DNA of 27,817 nt, taken from Candidatus Gastranaerophilales bacterium (GTDB taxonomy: Bacteria > Cyanobacteriota > Vampirovibrionia > Gastranaerophilales > Gastranaerophilaceae). This document shows positions 15,058 through 21,500 of the stretch, one piece after another. Position numbers and translations under genes: made by a program. Every line of letters begins with the position of its first letter. The stretch's first letter is position 1. The stretch is taken from positions 1 to 27,817 of the forward strand of contig QAMI01000049.1 in the NCBI GenBank assembly GCA_003150395.1, read 5' to 3'. The notes under the pieces were generated by a model, which saw nothing but the letters and a program-made list of their open reading frames with translations, did no database searches and was not told the DNA's origin.

Positions 15058-15701
15058 TCCTCAAAAGGGGTTGTTGCCGCTAAACATGTTATATCAGAAA
15101 TACCATGTTTTTCAAATTCTTTAATCATTTCTTCAAAAGTTGAGCCGGTTGTACAGATGTCATCAATAATAAGAATTTTCATCGGCAGAAAGTTTTCCTT
15201 TTCAACCTCAAATGCGCCTGCAAGATTAGCTTCTCGTTCGGCTTTTTTGAGTTTGTACTGCGGCTTTGTGTCCTTAATTCTTTTTATCAAATCAGTGTTC
15301 AAAGTGCTGCCGGAAAGCTTGCAGAATTCTTCTGCAACAAGGTTCATGTGGTTGTATTTGCGCTGTTTTTCGCGTTTCGGAAATATCGGCACCGGAACGA
15401 TTTGAAAATTATTTTTTTCTTCGATATTTTGCCAAAATTCATACATAAATTTTGCAAGATAAAAAGCCAATTCTTTCTGATTGTGATATTTAAGTCCTCG
15501 TATAAGTTTTTGCAGATTTTTGTTGTAAACGCCGGCGCAAAACACAGGTTTTTTGAGAACAATTCTATTAATTCTGACTGGCAGAAAATCCATTTCTGCA
15601 TAGCATTTTGAGCACATTTTGACGCATTCTTCGGAGCGTCTGCAAAAGTAGCATTTCTTTTTATAAATCCAGTCCAAAAAGCTTAGAAAAAATTCTTTCA
15701 T
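15054..15701 (-). CDS. comF: ComF-family phosphoribosyltransferase-like protein
   Basis: Protein of 215 aa with the two ComF hallmarks: an N-terminal zinc-finger-like four-cysteine set (C17, C20, C30, C33) and a type I phosphoribosyltransferase core with the PRPP loop ILIIDDICTTGSTF (176-189). The intervening VPVPIFPKREKQRKYNHMNL corresponds to the family's RG-FNQ region. ComF/GntX proteins are needed for uptake of single-stranded DNA in naturally competent bacteria. Together with the pilus genes two kilobases away this hints at competence, although comF is also kept in species not known to be competent. No Shine-Dalgarno site precedes the ATG at 15701, while a TATAAT sits six bases upstream, suggesting a leaderless mRNA. 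Confidence 0.9.
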   Translation of the reverse strand: MKEFFLSFLDWIYKKKCYFCRRSEECVKMCSKCYAEMDFLPVRINRIVLKKPVFCAGVYNKNLQKLIRGLKYHNQKELAFYLAKFMYEFWQNIEEKNNFQIVPVPIFPKREKQRKYNHMNLVAEEFCKLSGSTLNTDLIKRIKDTKPQYKLKKAEREANLAGAFEVEKENFLPMKILIIDDICTTGSTFEEMIKEFEKHGISDITCLAATTPFEE

Positions 15702-15707
15702 GAGAAT

Positions 15708-15713
15708 ATTATA
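15708..15713 (-). promoter_or_regulatory. -10 box placed for a leaderless comF mRNA
   Basis: On the minus strand TATAAT (complement of 15708-15713) ends six bases before the comF ATG, inside the palindrome ATATTATAATAT (15706-15717). The expected transcription start would coincide with the start codon. No good -35 box was found. A near copy of the palindrome (ATATTATAATA) occurs at about 15760-15770. Confidence 0.38.
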
Positions 15714-15814
15714 ATATAAACTAATTTAATAGGGTTTTAACGATTTAATAATAACTAAAATATTATAATACTATTTCGTGCTATTTACCTGTTATATTTT
15801 GTATTAAATCCAAA

Positions 15815-15820
15815 TATAAT
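15815..15820 (+). promoter_or_regulatory. -10 box placed for a leaderless XRE-regulator mRNA
   Basis: TATAAT ends six bases before the ATG at 15827, so transcription would start at or within one base of the start codon. No ribosome-binding site is present. The -35 region (TTATAT at 15792-15797) is weak. Confidence 0.45.
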
Positions 15821-15826
15821 AATTAA

Positions 15827-16039
15827 ATGCAAATAGAAAAGAAGCTGGGTTCAAAAATTTCATACTTACGTAAAAAGAAGAAATATTCACAAGAAAAATT
15901 AGCCGAAAAGGCAAATATAAGTGAAATCTATATCGGTGAAATTGAACGCGGTGATGCAAATCCAACTCTTGAAAAATTAAAACTCATTGCTGCCGCGCTT
16001 GGCGTTGAAGTTTCTGACTTATTCATTTTTTCTCTGTAA
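15827..16039 (+). CDS. XRE-family transcriptional regulator (70 aa)
   Basis: Single-domain Cro/C1-type helix-turn-helix protein. The five-helix pattern is complete: GSKISYLRKKKKYSQEKLAE, then ANISEIYIGEIERGDANPTL and the final LKLIAAALGVEVSDLF. Seventy residues is the usual size for a stand-alone XRE regulator; it has no sensing domain. It diverges from comF across a 125-base AT-rich region with two near-identical palindromes (15706-15717 and about 15760-15770), possible operators, so autoregulation and control of comF are plausible. The stop codon is only five bases before the inverted-repeat element at 16045, which therefore supplies its 3' untranslated region. Confidence 0.9.
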   Translation: MQIEKKLGSKISYLRKKKKYSQEKLAEKANISEIYIGEIERGDANPTLEKLKLIAAALGVEVSDLFIFSL

Positions 16040-16044
16040 TTTAG

Positions 16045-16626
16045 CCTCCGGCGGGTGCTCCGCGCACGGCGGTCACTTTGACGGCAAAGTGACGCAAACC
16101 GCCGACCTGAGCTACGTTCGCTAATCAATTGTAATGTTCGAGCCGAAACAGGCTGACTCGCTCTATTGTGGTCAAATTTGCTAATTTTAGTTGAAGCTTT
16201 CCGCTCAGACAAAGCCTGTTTTGTTGTCCTCTCACATAACATTGATTGCTCACTTCGCAAAGGTCGGTTCCAACCCAGCACGCCACGGTAAGGCGCACGA
16301 ATACCCCCGCCCCTGCATCTCTAGCTTTCGTATACACTCAAGCAGAGCTGCTTCCCCTCCCGCAAGGGGTGGGGATTATGAGCACACATATAACCGTGGC
16401 GTCTTTAGCGGGAAACCCGACCATTGCGAAGTGAGCAATCAATGTTATGTGAGAGGACAACAAAACAGGCTTTGTTTGAACGACATGACAGGTATTTGGG
16501 GTAGGGAGGGTATTTGAAAAAGTGAGTCAGCCTGTTTCGGCTCGAACATTACAATTGATTAGCGAACGTAGCTCAGGTCGGCGGTTTTGTGGAACTTTTT
16601 CCGCAAAAAGTTCCCCCGTCCGGAGG
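16045..16626. repeat. 582-bp nested inverted-repeat element (MITE-like)
   Basis: A non-coding, GC-rich palindromic element between convergent genes. The outer arms at 16096-16159 and 16524-16587 are 64 bp and perfectly complementary. Inner arms at 16209-16260 and 16424-16475 are 52 bp and perfect, continuing past one mismatch into CGACC/GGTCG. A third 9-bp pair (CGCCACGGT 16281-16289, ACCGTGGCG 16393-16401) lies further in. Outside the outer arms each end carries a hairpin: 16072-16093 (9-bp arms) and 16591-16614 (10-bp arms). The ends share CCTCCGG (16045-16051) and CCGGAGG (16620-16626). The roughly 49-base segments between outer and inner arms have diverged. Any open frames inside are by-products of the palindrome. 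No transposase or target duplication was seen. Confidence 0.85.
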
Positions 16627-16640
16627 ACAAAATAAAAACA

Positions 16641-16665
16641 AAATAAAATAAAATAAAATAAAATA
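16641..16665. repeat. AAATA pentanucleotide tandem repeat, five units
   Basis: Five tandem copies of AAATA follow the inverted-repeat element and precede the histidine kinase stop codon. It is short and outside coding sequence, so length change would not alter a protein. Confidence 0.8.
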
Positions 16666-16675
16666 TTAAAATCCT

Positions 16676-17944
16676 CTACGCCGGAATTTTAATGCAAAAT
16701 TCCGTTCTCACATTTTCTTCACTTTCGACAGTGATTTCGCCGCCGTGTGACTGTATTATCTGCTGAGACAAATAAAGCCCCAAACCGGTTCCGATTTTAC
16801 GAAATTTTTTCGCCGCTGAATAATATTTGTTGAAAATTAATTTCTGCTCTTCGGCTGGTATTCCCTGCCCGTAATCTATTACCGAAATCGTTGCAAATCC
16901 AGAGATTTCACCGGTTTTAATATCAATGTTTTTCGCCGTGTTACTATGCGAAATTGCGTTTGAAATTAAGTTTTTCACAACGCGCTCAAGCTGCATAACA
17001 TCTGCTGACACCGTAATATTTTTTTCAGGCTCAAAGTTTATGACAAGCCCTGCGTTCGTTGCTATCGGCTGAACCTGTGTTACTATGTTTTCTAAAAATT
17101 CGTTTAGTTTTATTGTTTCCTTTAACAATGGAATGCCGGTTTCTTTGATTTTGTATGTCTCAAGTACAATTTGAACAAGCTCAATCAATTCCTGATTGGA
17201 GGATTTCATGTTCAGCAGAGCAAACTTCTGTTTATCGTTTATTTCGCCGAACTTGCCCTCTATCAGAAAGTTTAAAATATTTGCCTCAGCAACAATCGGA
17301 ACTTTCAAATCATGTGTTAAGGTTGCAACAAAATCCTCTTTCAAAGTTTCAATTTCGCGTTCTGTCGTAACATCTTTTATCAAAAGAACATACCGTTTTT
17401 TGTCGTCCAGCGAAAGTTTAACCGAATTTATAATAAAATTATTTGTCGGAGTGTGTTTTATAAAAATATCCACATTAACAAGTTTTTCAATCACGCTTCC
17501 TTCCGGAATTTCAATGTAATCAAAAACATTTTTCCCTAAAATGTCGTTGCCTTTCACACCAAACCATTTAATAATTTTCGGCGTTGCACGAAGAATATTT
17601 CCCTGCTCGTTCACAATCAAAATTCCGTCTGAAAGCGAGTTGATAACACTTTCCAAAAGCTTGTTCTGGCGGATAAGTTCGGCTTGATATTCCACAATCA
17701 TTTTTTCGCGGTCGTTAAGGGTTTCGACCATTCGGTTAATACTGTCTGTTACATTTTGATAAGTTGGATGCTCAATTTTCTCGATTTTTGTCGAAAGGTT
17801 TCCGTAACGCACCGAGTTGACCGTGTTTGTAACCATTCCCAAATAGTCATTAATTTTTGACCATCTTTTGTTCATCTGCCTTGTTATTAAAAACAAAGCG
17901 ACAAATACCAAAATTATACAACCATTAATTATGTACCAAAGCAT
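16676..17944 (-). CDS. sensor histidine kinase (PAS + HisKA + HATPase_c), orphan
   Basis: Membrane-anchored two-component sensor of 422 aa. The frame is open back to 18118, but a good minus-strand promoter (17991-18019) lies inside that extension, so the ATG at 17944 is the earliest start that can be translated from that promoter; AAAGG lies about 12 bases upstream of it. It has one N-terminal membrane helix (about 3-20), a HAMP-like linker (about 25-80) and a PAS domain (about 93-195). A HisKA domain follows with the phospho-acceptor H211 (ATLTHDLKVPI). The ATPase domain has an N box (NLISNAIS, N325/N329), G1 (DYGQGIP, from 357) and G2 (GTGLGLYLS, from 385). With no second membrane helix it lacks a periplasmic sensor, so it probably senses a cytoplasmic or membrane signal through PAS. 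No response regulator is adjacent. Confidence 0.9.
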   Translation of the reverse strand: MLWYIINGCIILVFVALFLITRQMNKRWSKINDYLGMVTNTVNSVRYGNLSTKIEKIEHPTYQNVTDSINRMVETLNDREKMIVEYQAELIRQNKLLESVINSLSDGILIVNEQGNILRATPKIIKWFGVKGNDILGKNVFDYIEIPEGSVIEKLVNVDIFIKHTPTNNFIINSVKLSLDDKKRYVLLIKDVTTEREIETLKEDFVATLTHDLKVPIVAEANILNFLIEGKFGEINDKQKFALLNMKSSNQELIELVQIVLETYKIKETGIPLLKETIKLNEFLENIVTQVQPIATNAGLVINFEPEKNITVSADVMQLERVVKNLISNAISHSNTAKNIDIKTGEISGFATISVIDYGQGIPAEEQKLIFNKYYSAAKKFRKIGTGLGLYLSQQIIQSHGGEITVESEENVRTEFCIKIPA

Positions 17945-17990
17945 AAATTTCTTAACCTTTAGCCTTTCCAAGCATTTTATGTTACAATTC

Positions 17991-18019
17991 ATTATAACAG
18001 ATAACACGATTGTTGTTAA
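17991..18019 (-). promoter_or_regulatory. promoter of the histidine kinase gene
   Basis: On the minus strand: TTAACA (complement of 18014-18019), a 17-base spacer, and TATAAT (complement of 17991-17996) with an extended -10 TG one base upstream. Transcription would start near 17984, 40 bases before the ATG at 17944. This decides the kinase start and removes the apparent overlap with the divergent phosphatase gene. Confidence 0.65.
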
Positions 18020-18047
18020 TAATGTAAAGTGAGGGTTCAGAAATTTG

Positions 18048-18539
18048 ATGGCTGAATTAAAACTTCCCAGTACAATAAAAATGGTTATAACAGATTTTGA
18101 CGGAGTTGTAACGGACAATTGCGTTTATATTTCAGACAACGGCGAAATGTCAAGAAAGCTTAATTTCAAAGATATTATGGGCTTTTCAATTCTTAAAAAA
18201 AGCGGCTATGAAATCGGGATTATTTCAGGCGAGAAAAACCATGCAATCGACATTCTTTCAAAAAAATTTGATATAAAAGAAGTCCACACAAACATAAGAA
18301 AAAAAATTGATGTTTTAAAAGAAATTGTTGAAAAGTATTCCTATTCGCAAGAGGAATATTTATATATCGGCGATGATATCAATGATTTGGAAAGTTTAAC
18401 GTTTGCAAAGTACCGGATTACAGTTCCGCATGCGCCGGAGGTGCTTAAGAATCTGGATGGAATTCAAATTACATCATGCGACGGCGGATTAGGAGCGTTT
18501 AGAGAGGTGGCGGATTGTTTAGCAGGCTTAAAAAAATAA
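18048..18539 (+). CDS. kdsC: KdsC-like HAD phosphatase
   Basis: Small HAD-superfamily phosphatase (163 aa) of the KdsC/YrbI group, which has no cap domain and acts as a tetramer. Motif I is DFDGVVTD (nucleophile and acid Asp), motif II is the SGE after IGII, and motif IV is GDDINDLESL; GGLGAFREVAD near the C-terminus is the KdsC signature. KdsC dephosphorylates Kdo-8-phosphate in the pathway that supplies Kdo for lipopolysaccharide, which agrees with the lpx and heptose genes in this window. A related role in sialic- or nonulosonic-acid synthesis cannot be excluded. Start: ATG 18048 or TTG 18045; GAGGG at 18031-18035 serves either. The TPR gene overlaps its last 25 bases, so the two are translationally linked. 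Confidence 0.82.
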   Translation: MAELKLPSTIKMVITDFDGVVTDNCVYISDNGEMSRKLNFKDIMGFSILKKSGYEIGIISGEKNHAIDILSKKFDIKEVHTNIRKKIDVLKEIVEKYSYSQEEYLYIGDDINDLESLTFAKYRITVPHAPEVLKNLDGIQITSCDGGLGAFREVADCLAGLKK

Positions 18540-20029
18540 TCGAAGACATAACAAACCTTAACTCGCGGATTGATACTTACAAAGAAGATACAGTAATCCA
18601 ATCGCTGCCGTCGGTTGCCTACGTAAACCGTGCTAAAAAAGCAATGGACAAAGGACAATACAAAGATGCACTTGAACTTCTGCATCAGGCTGAAAGTCTT
18701 CCGCAGGAGGACGCTCTTGTTTACAAATATCAGGGAATAATTTACGATAAACTTTTCAGATTTGATGATGCTGTAAGGGTTTACAAAAAATCGGCAAATC
18801 TTAACTGCCATGACAAAATTATCTGGAAAAATCTTGGGTTCGCTCTTATTAATGTAAAGCTTTACGAAGAGGCTCAGGAGGCTTTTGAAAACGCTGACAA
18901 AATCACTCCCGGAAATTCCGAAGTGCTAATGGGCTGGGGAATGGCTTTAATGAAACTTGAAAAATTCGCAGACGCAAGAGAAAAGTTTGTTCTTTCGGTG
19001 AAAATGAACAAATATAATTCAAGTGCTCTATTCCTGGCGGCCGTTATGGAAATCAAACTAAAAATGTATGATGAAGCCGAAAATAAACTTCAATTTCTGG
19101 CAAATGTTTCGCCAAACGAAGCTAATTCTTTTGAATATGCGCGTTTGAAATTTCTTGTTAAAGATTACGAAAGCGCGGGCTTTTTTGCAAACAAGGCGCT
19201 TGAGTTTAACAAAAATATGCTGCCGGCTTATCTGTTGTTAGGAACAATTTTTCGGCTTAAAAATGAAAAAGAACTTTCTTTTTCATATTATAAAAAAGCC
19301 GAAGAATTATCTCTGCTTGCTCAAAATCTTTATGTGGAATGGGCTGTTTCTTTAATAAAATTTGAAGAATTTGAACAGGCAATGGCAAAGTTGAACAAAG
19401 CATTAGAGCTTGGTGAAGAGAACTCTGAAATAAAAGTTCTAAAAATAGTGTGCAATCTCTTGGCAGGAGATTTGTCTGAAGATAATAAGCAGCTTCTCGA
19501 AGAGACTTTGAATGAGCCTGAAAATCAGATAAAAGCACTTGTTTACAGGGCTTTGGGCATGAAAGCTTGCGCAGAAGGTAATTTTACTGACGGAATACAT
19601 TTTTTCAAATCAGCGCTTAAGGAAGATACGACAGATGTTGTAAATTATTATTATATTGCTAAATCTTATCTTCATGCAAATGAAAATTCTAATGCAAAAG
19701 AGTATTTTGAAACTTCAATAAAAGAAAATCCAAAACATCTTAAATCTTACATTGATTACTCAAAATTTTTAATTTCAATTGACGATTTTGCGGATGCAAA
19801 CAGAAAGCTCCGCAAAGCTCTTAAACAAGATGAAAATAATCTCGAAATTTTAAATATGCTTTTTTATGTAAATTACATACTTGTCAAGCAAAACGTTTGT
19901 GAATATAATATAAAAGAAACATTAGACTTTGAAAAACAAATAAAATCAATAGATGAAAATGCATTTAAATACCCTGACAAATCGGCAGAACTTGCAGAAA
20001 TGTTAAATAAATTGCAGGAAAAGGAATAA
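18515..20029 (+). CDS. tetratricopeptide-repeat protein (504 aa)
   Basis: An all-helical repeat protein with about a dozen TPR units from residue 35 to the end. Clear examples are AMDKGQYKDALELLHQAESL, YDKLFRFDDAVRVYKKSANL and ALINVKLYEEAQEAFENADK. It has no signal peptide or membrane helix, so it probably acts as a cytoplasmic scaffold. Translation starts at TTG 18515: the strong AGAGGTGG (18502-18509) is correctly spaced for it, and no suitable ATG is nearby. It overlaps kdsC by 25 bases and is followed by lysC after two bases, so it is embedded in a tight operon. Its function is unknown; the operon does not single out one partner. Confidence 0.88.
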   Translation: MFSRLKKIIEDITNLNSRIDTYKEDTVIQSLPSVAYVNRAKKAMDKGQYKDALELLHQAESLPQEDALVYKYQGIIYDKLFRFDDAVRVYKKSANLNCHDKIIWKNLGFALINVKLYEEAQEAFENADKITPGNSEVLMGWGMALMKLEKFADAREKFVLSVKMNKYNSSALFLAAVMEIKLKMYDEAENKLQFLANVSPNEANSFEYARLKFLVKDYESAGFFANKALEFNKNMLPAYLLLGTIFRLKNEKELSFSYYKKAEELSLLAQNLYVEWAVSLIKFEEFEQAMAKLNKALELGEENSEIKVLKIVCNLLAGDLSEDNKQLLEETLNEPENQIKALVYRALGMKACAEGNFTDGIHFFKSALKEDTTDVVNYYYIAKSYLHANENSNAKEYFETSIKENPKHLKSYIDYSKFLISIDDFADANRKLRKALKQDENNLEILNMLFYVNYILVKQNVCEYNIKETLDFEKQIKSIDENAFKYPDKSAELAEMLNKLQEKE

Positions 20030-20031
20030 AA

Positions 20032-21297
20032 TTGAGAAAGGTTATTGTACAAAAATTCGGCGGCACATCAGTTGCCGACACAGATAAAATAAAGAATGTT
20101 GCCAAAACTGTTATAAAAGAAAAAAATAACGGGAACGATGTAGTAGTTGTTGTTTCAGCAATGGGTCACACAACGGATTACCTTGTGAAAATGGCAAAAG
20201 ATTTAAGCCCGAACCCTTCAGGCCGTGAAATGGACATGCTTCTTTCTACCGGCGAAGGTGTTTCAATTGCACTTCTTGCAATGGCAATTCAGTCGCAAGG
20301 ATATGATGCGGTGAGCTTTAACGCGATGCAAATCGGAATTATGACAGAAAACGTTCACTCAAAAGCCAGAATTGTTGATATTAAAACCGATAAGCTTAAA
20401 CTAAATCTTAAAGAAGGTAAAATTATTGTTGTTGCAGGTTTTCAGGGCGTGACCGAAGATGGCGAAATTACAACTCTTGGACGCGGTGGCTCTGATACAT
20501 CAGCTGTTGCGCTTGCGGCTGCATTAAATGCCGAAAGATGTGATATTTACACAGATGTTGAAGGTGTTTATACAACAGACCCCCGCATTGTTCCAAAAGC
20601 TACACGATTAGATGAGATTTCTTATGAAGAAATGCTTGAGCTTGCTCATGCAGGCGCAAACGTTCTTCATCCACGAAGTGTTGAAACCGCAAAACAGTTC
20701 AGTGTTCCATTGCGTGTCAGGAGCAGTTTTAAAACAGACAATTTAGGTACATTAATATTAGGAGTTGATAAGATGGAAATTTATAAACCGGTTACAGGCG
20801 TTGCCGCTGATTTGTCACAGGCAAGAATTGTAGTTTGCGATGTTCCTGACGTTCCGGGGCAGGCAGCAAAGCTTTTTGGTAAACTTGCAAAAGAGCATAT
20901 TTCGGTTGATATGATTATCCAGTCTTATGCAAGAAAAGTTTCCAACACAAATGATATTGCCTTCACAATTGACAGCGCAGACTTGGAGAAAACAATAAAA
21001 ACTCTTAACGAAATGAAAAAAGAACTTAATTGCGGTGATATCCAAATCAACGATAATATTGCCAAAGTTTCAATCGTCGGTGCCGGCATGATTGACCGCC
21101 CCGGTATTGCCTCAACAATGTTTGAAACTCTTGCAAAACTCGGTGTGAATATCAAAATGATTTCTACCAGTGAAATTAAAATAAGCTGTCTTGTAAGCAA
21201 AGAAGATGCTCATCGCGCATTAAAGGCTCTTCATGAAGAATTTGAGCTTGAAAGTTCTGAAACTGCTGTTGTAAAAGGTGACTTGCCGGATGTATAA
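20032..21297 (+). CDS. lysC: aspartokinase
   Basis: Phosphorylates aspartate as the first step to lysine, threonine, methionine and diaminopimelate. The 421-aa protein has an amino-acid kinase domain (KFGGTSV 8-14, STGEGVS 72-78, GRGGSDTSA 150-158, TDVEGVYTTDPR 174-185) and two ACT domains (about 265-340 and 345-415) for feedback inhibition. It is the monofunctional type, without homoserine dehydrogenase. Translation begins at TTG 20032, two bases after the TPR stop, using AAGGA in the end of that gene. An internal start at codon 248 (ATG 20773) has its own ribosome-binding site and would give a separate 174-aa regulatory subunit. asd, the next enzyme, lies 1.3 kb downstream beyond a prepilin gene and a repeat. 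Confidence 0.96.
   Translation: MRKVIVQKFGGTSVADTDKIKNVAKTVIKEKNNGNDVVVVVSAMGHTTDYLVKMAKDLSPNPSGREMDMLLSTGEGVSIALLAMAIQSQGYDAVSFNAMQIGIMTENVHSKARIVDIKTDKLKLNLKEGKIIVVAGFQGVTEDGEITTLGRGGSDTSAVALAAALNAERCDIYTDVEGVYTTDPRIVPKATRLDEISYEEMLELAHAGANVLHPRSVETAKQFSVPLRVRSSFKTDNLGTLILGVDKMEIYKPVTGVAADLSQARIVVCDVPDVPGQAAKLFGKLAKEHISVDMIIQSYARKVSNTNDIAFTIDSADLEKTIKTLNEMKKELNCGDIQINDNIAKVSIVGAGMIDRPGIASTMFETLAKLGVNIKMISTSEIKISCLVSKEDAHRALKALHEEFELESSETAVVKGDLPDV
20760..20775 (+). promoter_or_regulatory. internal ribosome-binding site and start codon for an aspartokinase beta subunit
   Basis: AGGAG at 20760-20764 is followed after eight bases by an in-frame ATG (20773-20775, codon 248 of lysC). Translation from here would give a 174-aa protein (MEIYKPVTGVAADLS...) with just the two ACT domains, ending at the lysC stop. 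Aspartokinases of Bacillus and Corynebacterium are known to be alpha2beta2 complexes in which beta comes from such an internal start at the same place. Confidence 0.65.
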
Positions 21298-21343
21298 GTA
21301 TTAGGCATTTAAAAATTACTATAAAATTACAAAGGAGCTGAGA

Positions 21344-21400
21344 ATGTTTAAAAAGCAGACTATAATTGAAATGCTGGGGGGGGGGGGCACCCGAAAATAA
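21344..21400 (+). CDS. 18-codon open frame with a strong ribosome-binding site, reading into the G12 tract
   Basis: AAAGGAG at 21331-21337 sits seven bases before ATG 21344, one of the best ribosome-binding sites in the window. The frame reads MFKKQTIIEMLGGGGTRK and stops at TAA 21398-21400, just after the homopolymer of twelve Gs. A 7-bp inverted repeat (CCGAAAA 21391-21397, TTTTCGG 21414-21420) follows. With 11 or 14 Gs this frame would continue into the prepilin reading frame to 22256. It may be the N-terminus of a phase-variable protein, a leader peptide, or a remnant; the sequence alone does not decide. Confidence 0.45.
   Translation: MFKKQTIIEMLGGGGTRK
21376..21387 (+). repeat. poly-G tract of 12
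   Basis: Twelve consecutive Gs in a low-GC genome. Poly-G runs of this length are typical slipped-strand contingency loci in other bacteria. The tract lies between a strong translation start (21344) and the prepilin gene. Confidence 0.9.
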
Positions 21401-21500
21401 CGCTTCTGTAAGGTTTTCGGAAGATAAAACAAATCTGTACCTGCATATTGATCAATATATTGATAAAATATTTATTAAAATTATCTATAGAAAGCTCAAT

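Noticed and set aside
16125..16517. Open frames of 60-117 codons on both strands inside the inverted-repeat element
   Set aside because: They follow the palindrome arms, mirror one another on opposite strands, lack ribosome-binding sites and encode low-complexity sequence with no protein-like pattern.
16045..16626. Insertion sequence with its own transposase
   Set aside because: No transposase-like frame between the arms and no target-site duplication could be matched at the ends.
17945..18118. Longer histidine kinase starting at 18118 and overlapping the KdsC-like gene
   Set aside because: A good extended -10 promoter for the kinase lies at 17991-18019, so an mRNA from it cannot include the upstream codons; the ATG at 17944 gives a normal membrane-helix start.
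18045..19538. Toxin-antitoxin or defence system hidden among kdsC, TPR and neighbours
   Set aside because: The motifs are those of a sugar-phosphate phosphatase and a TPR scaffold in an amino-acid operon; no nuclease, protease or NTPase motif accompanies them.
21366..21500. Prepilin start at TTG 21366, giving 296 aa
   Set aside because: It would place the prepilin peptidase site 61 residues in, and TTG 21366 has no ribosome-binding site; ATG 21501 gives a standard 16-residue leader.
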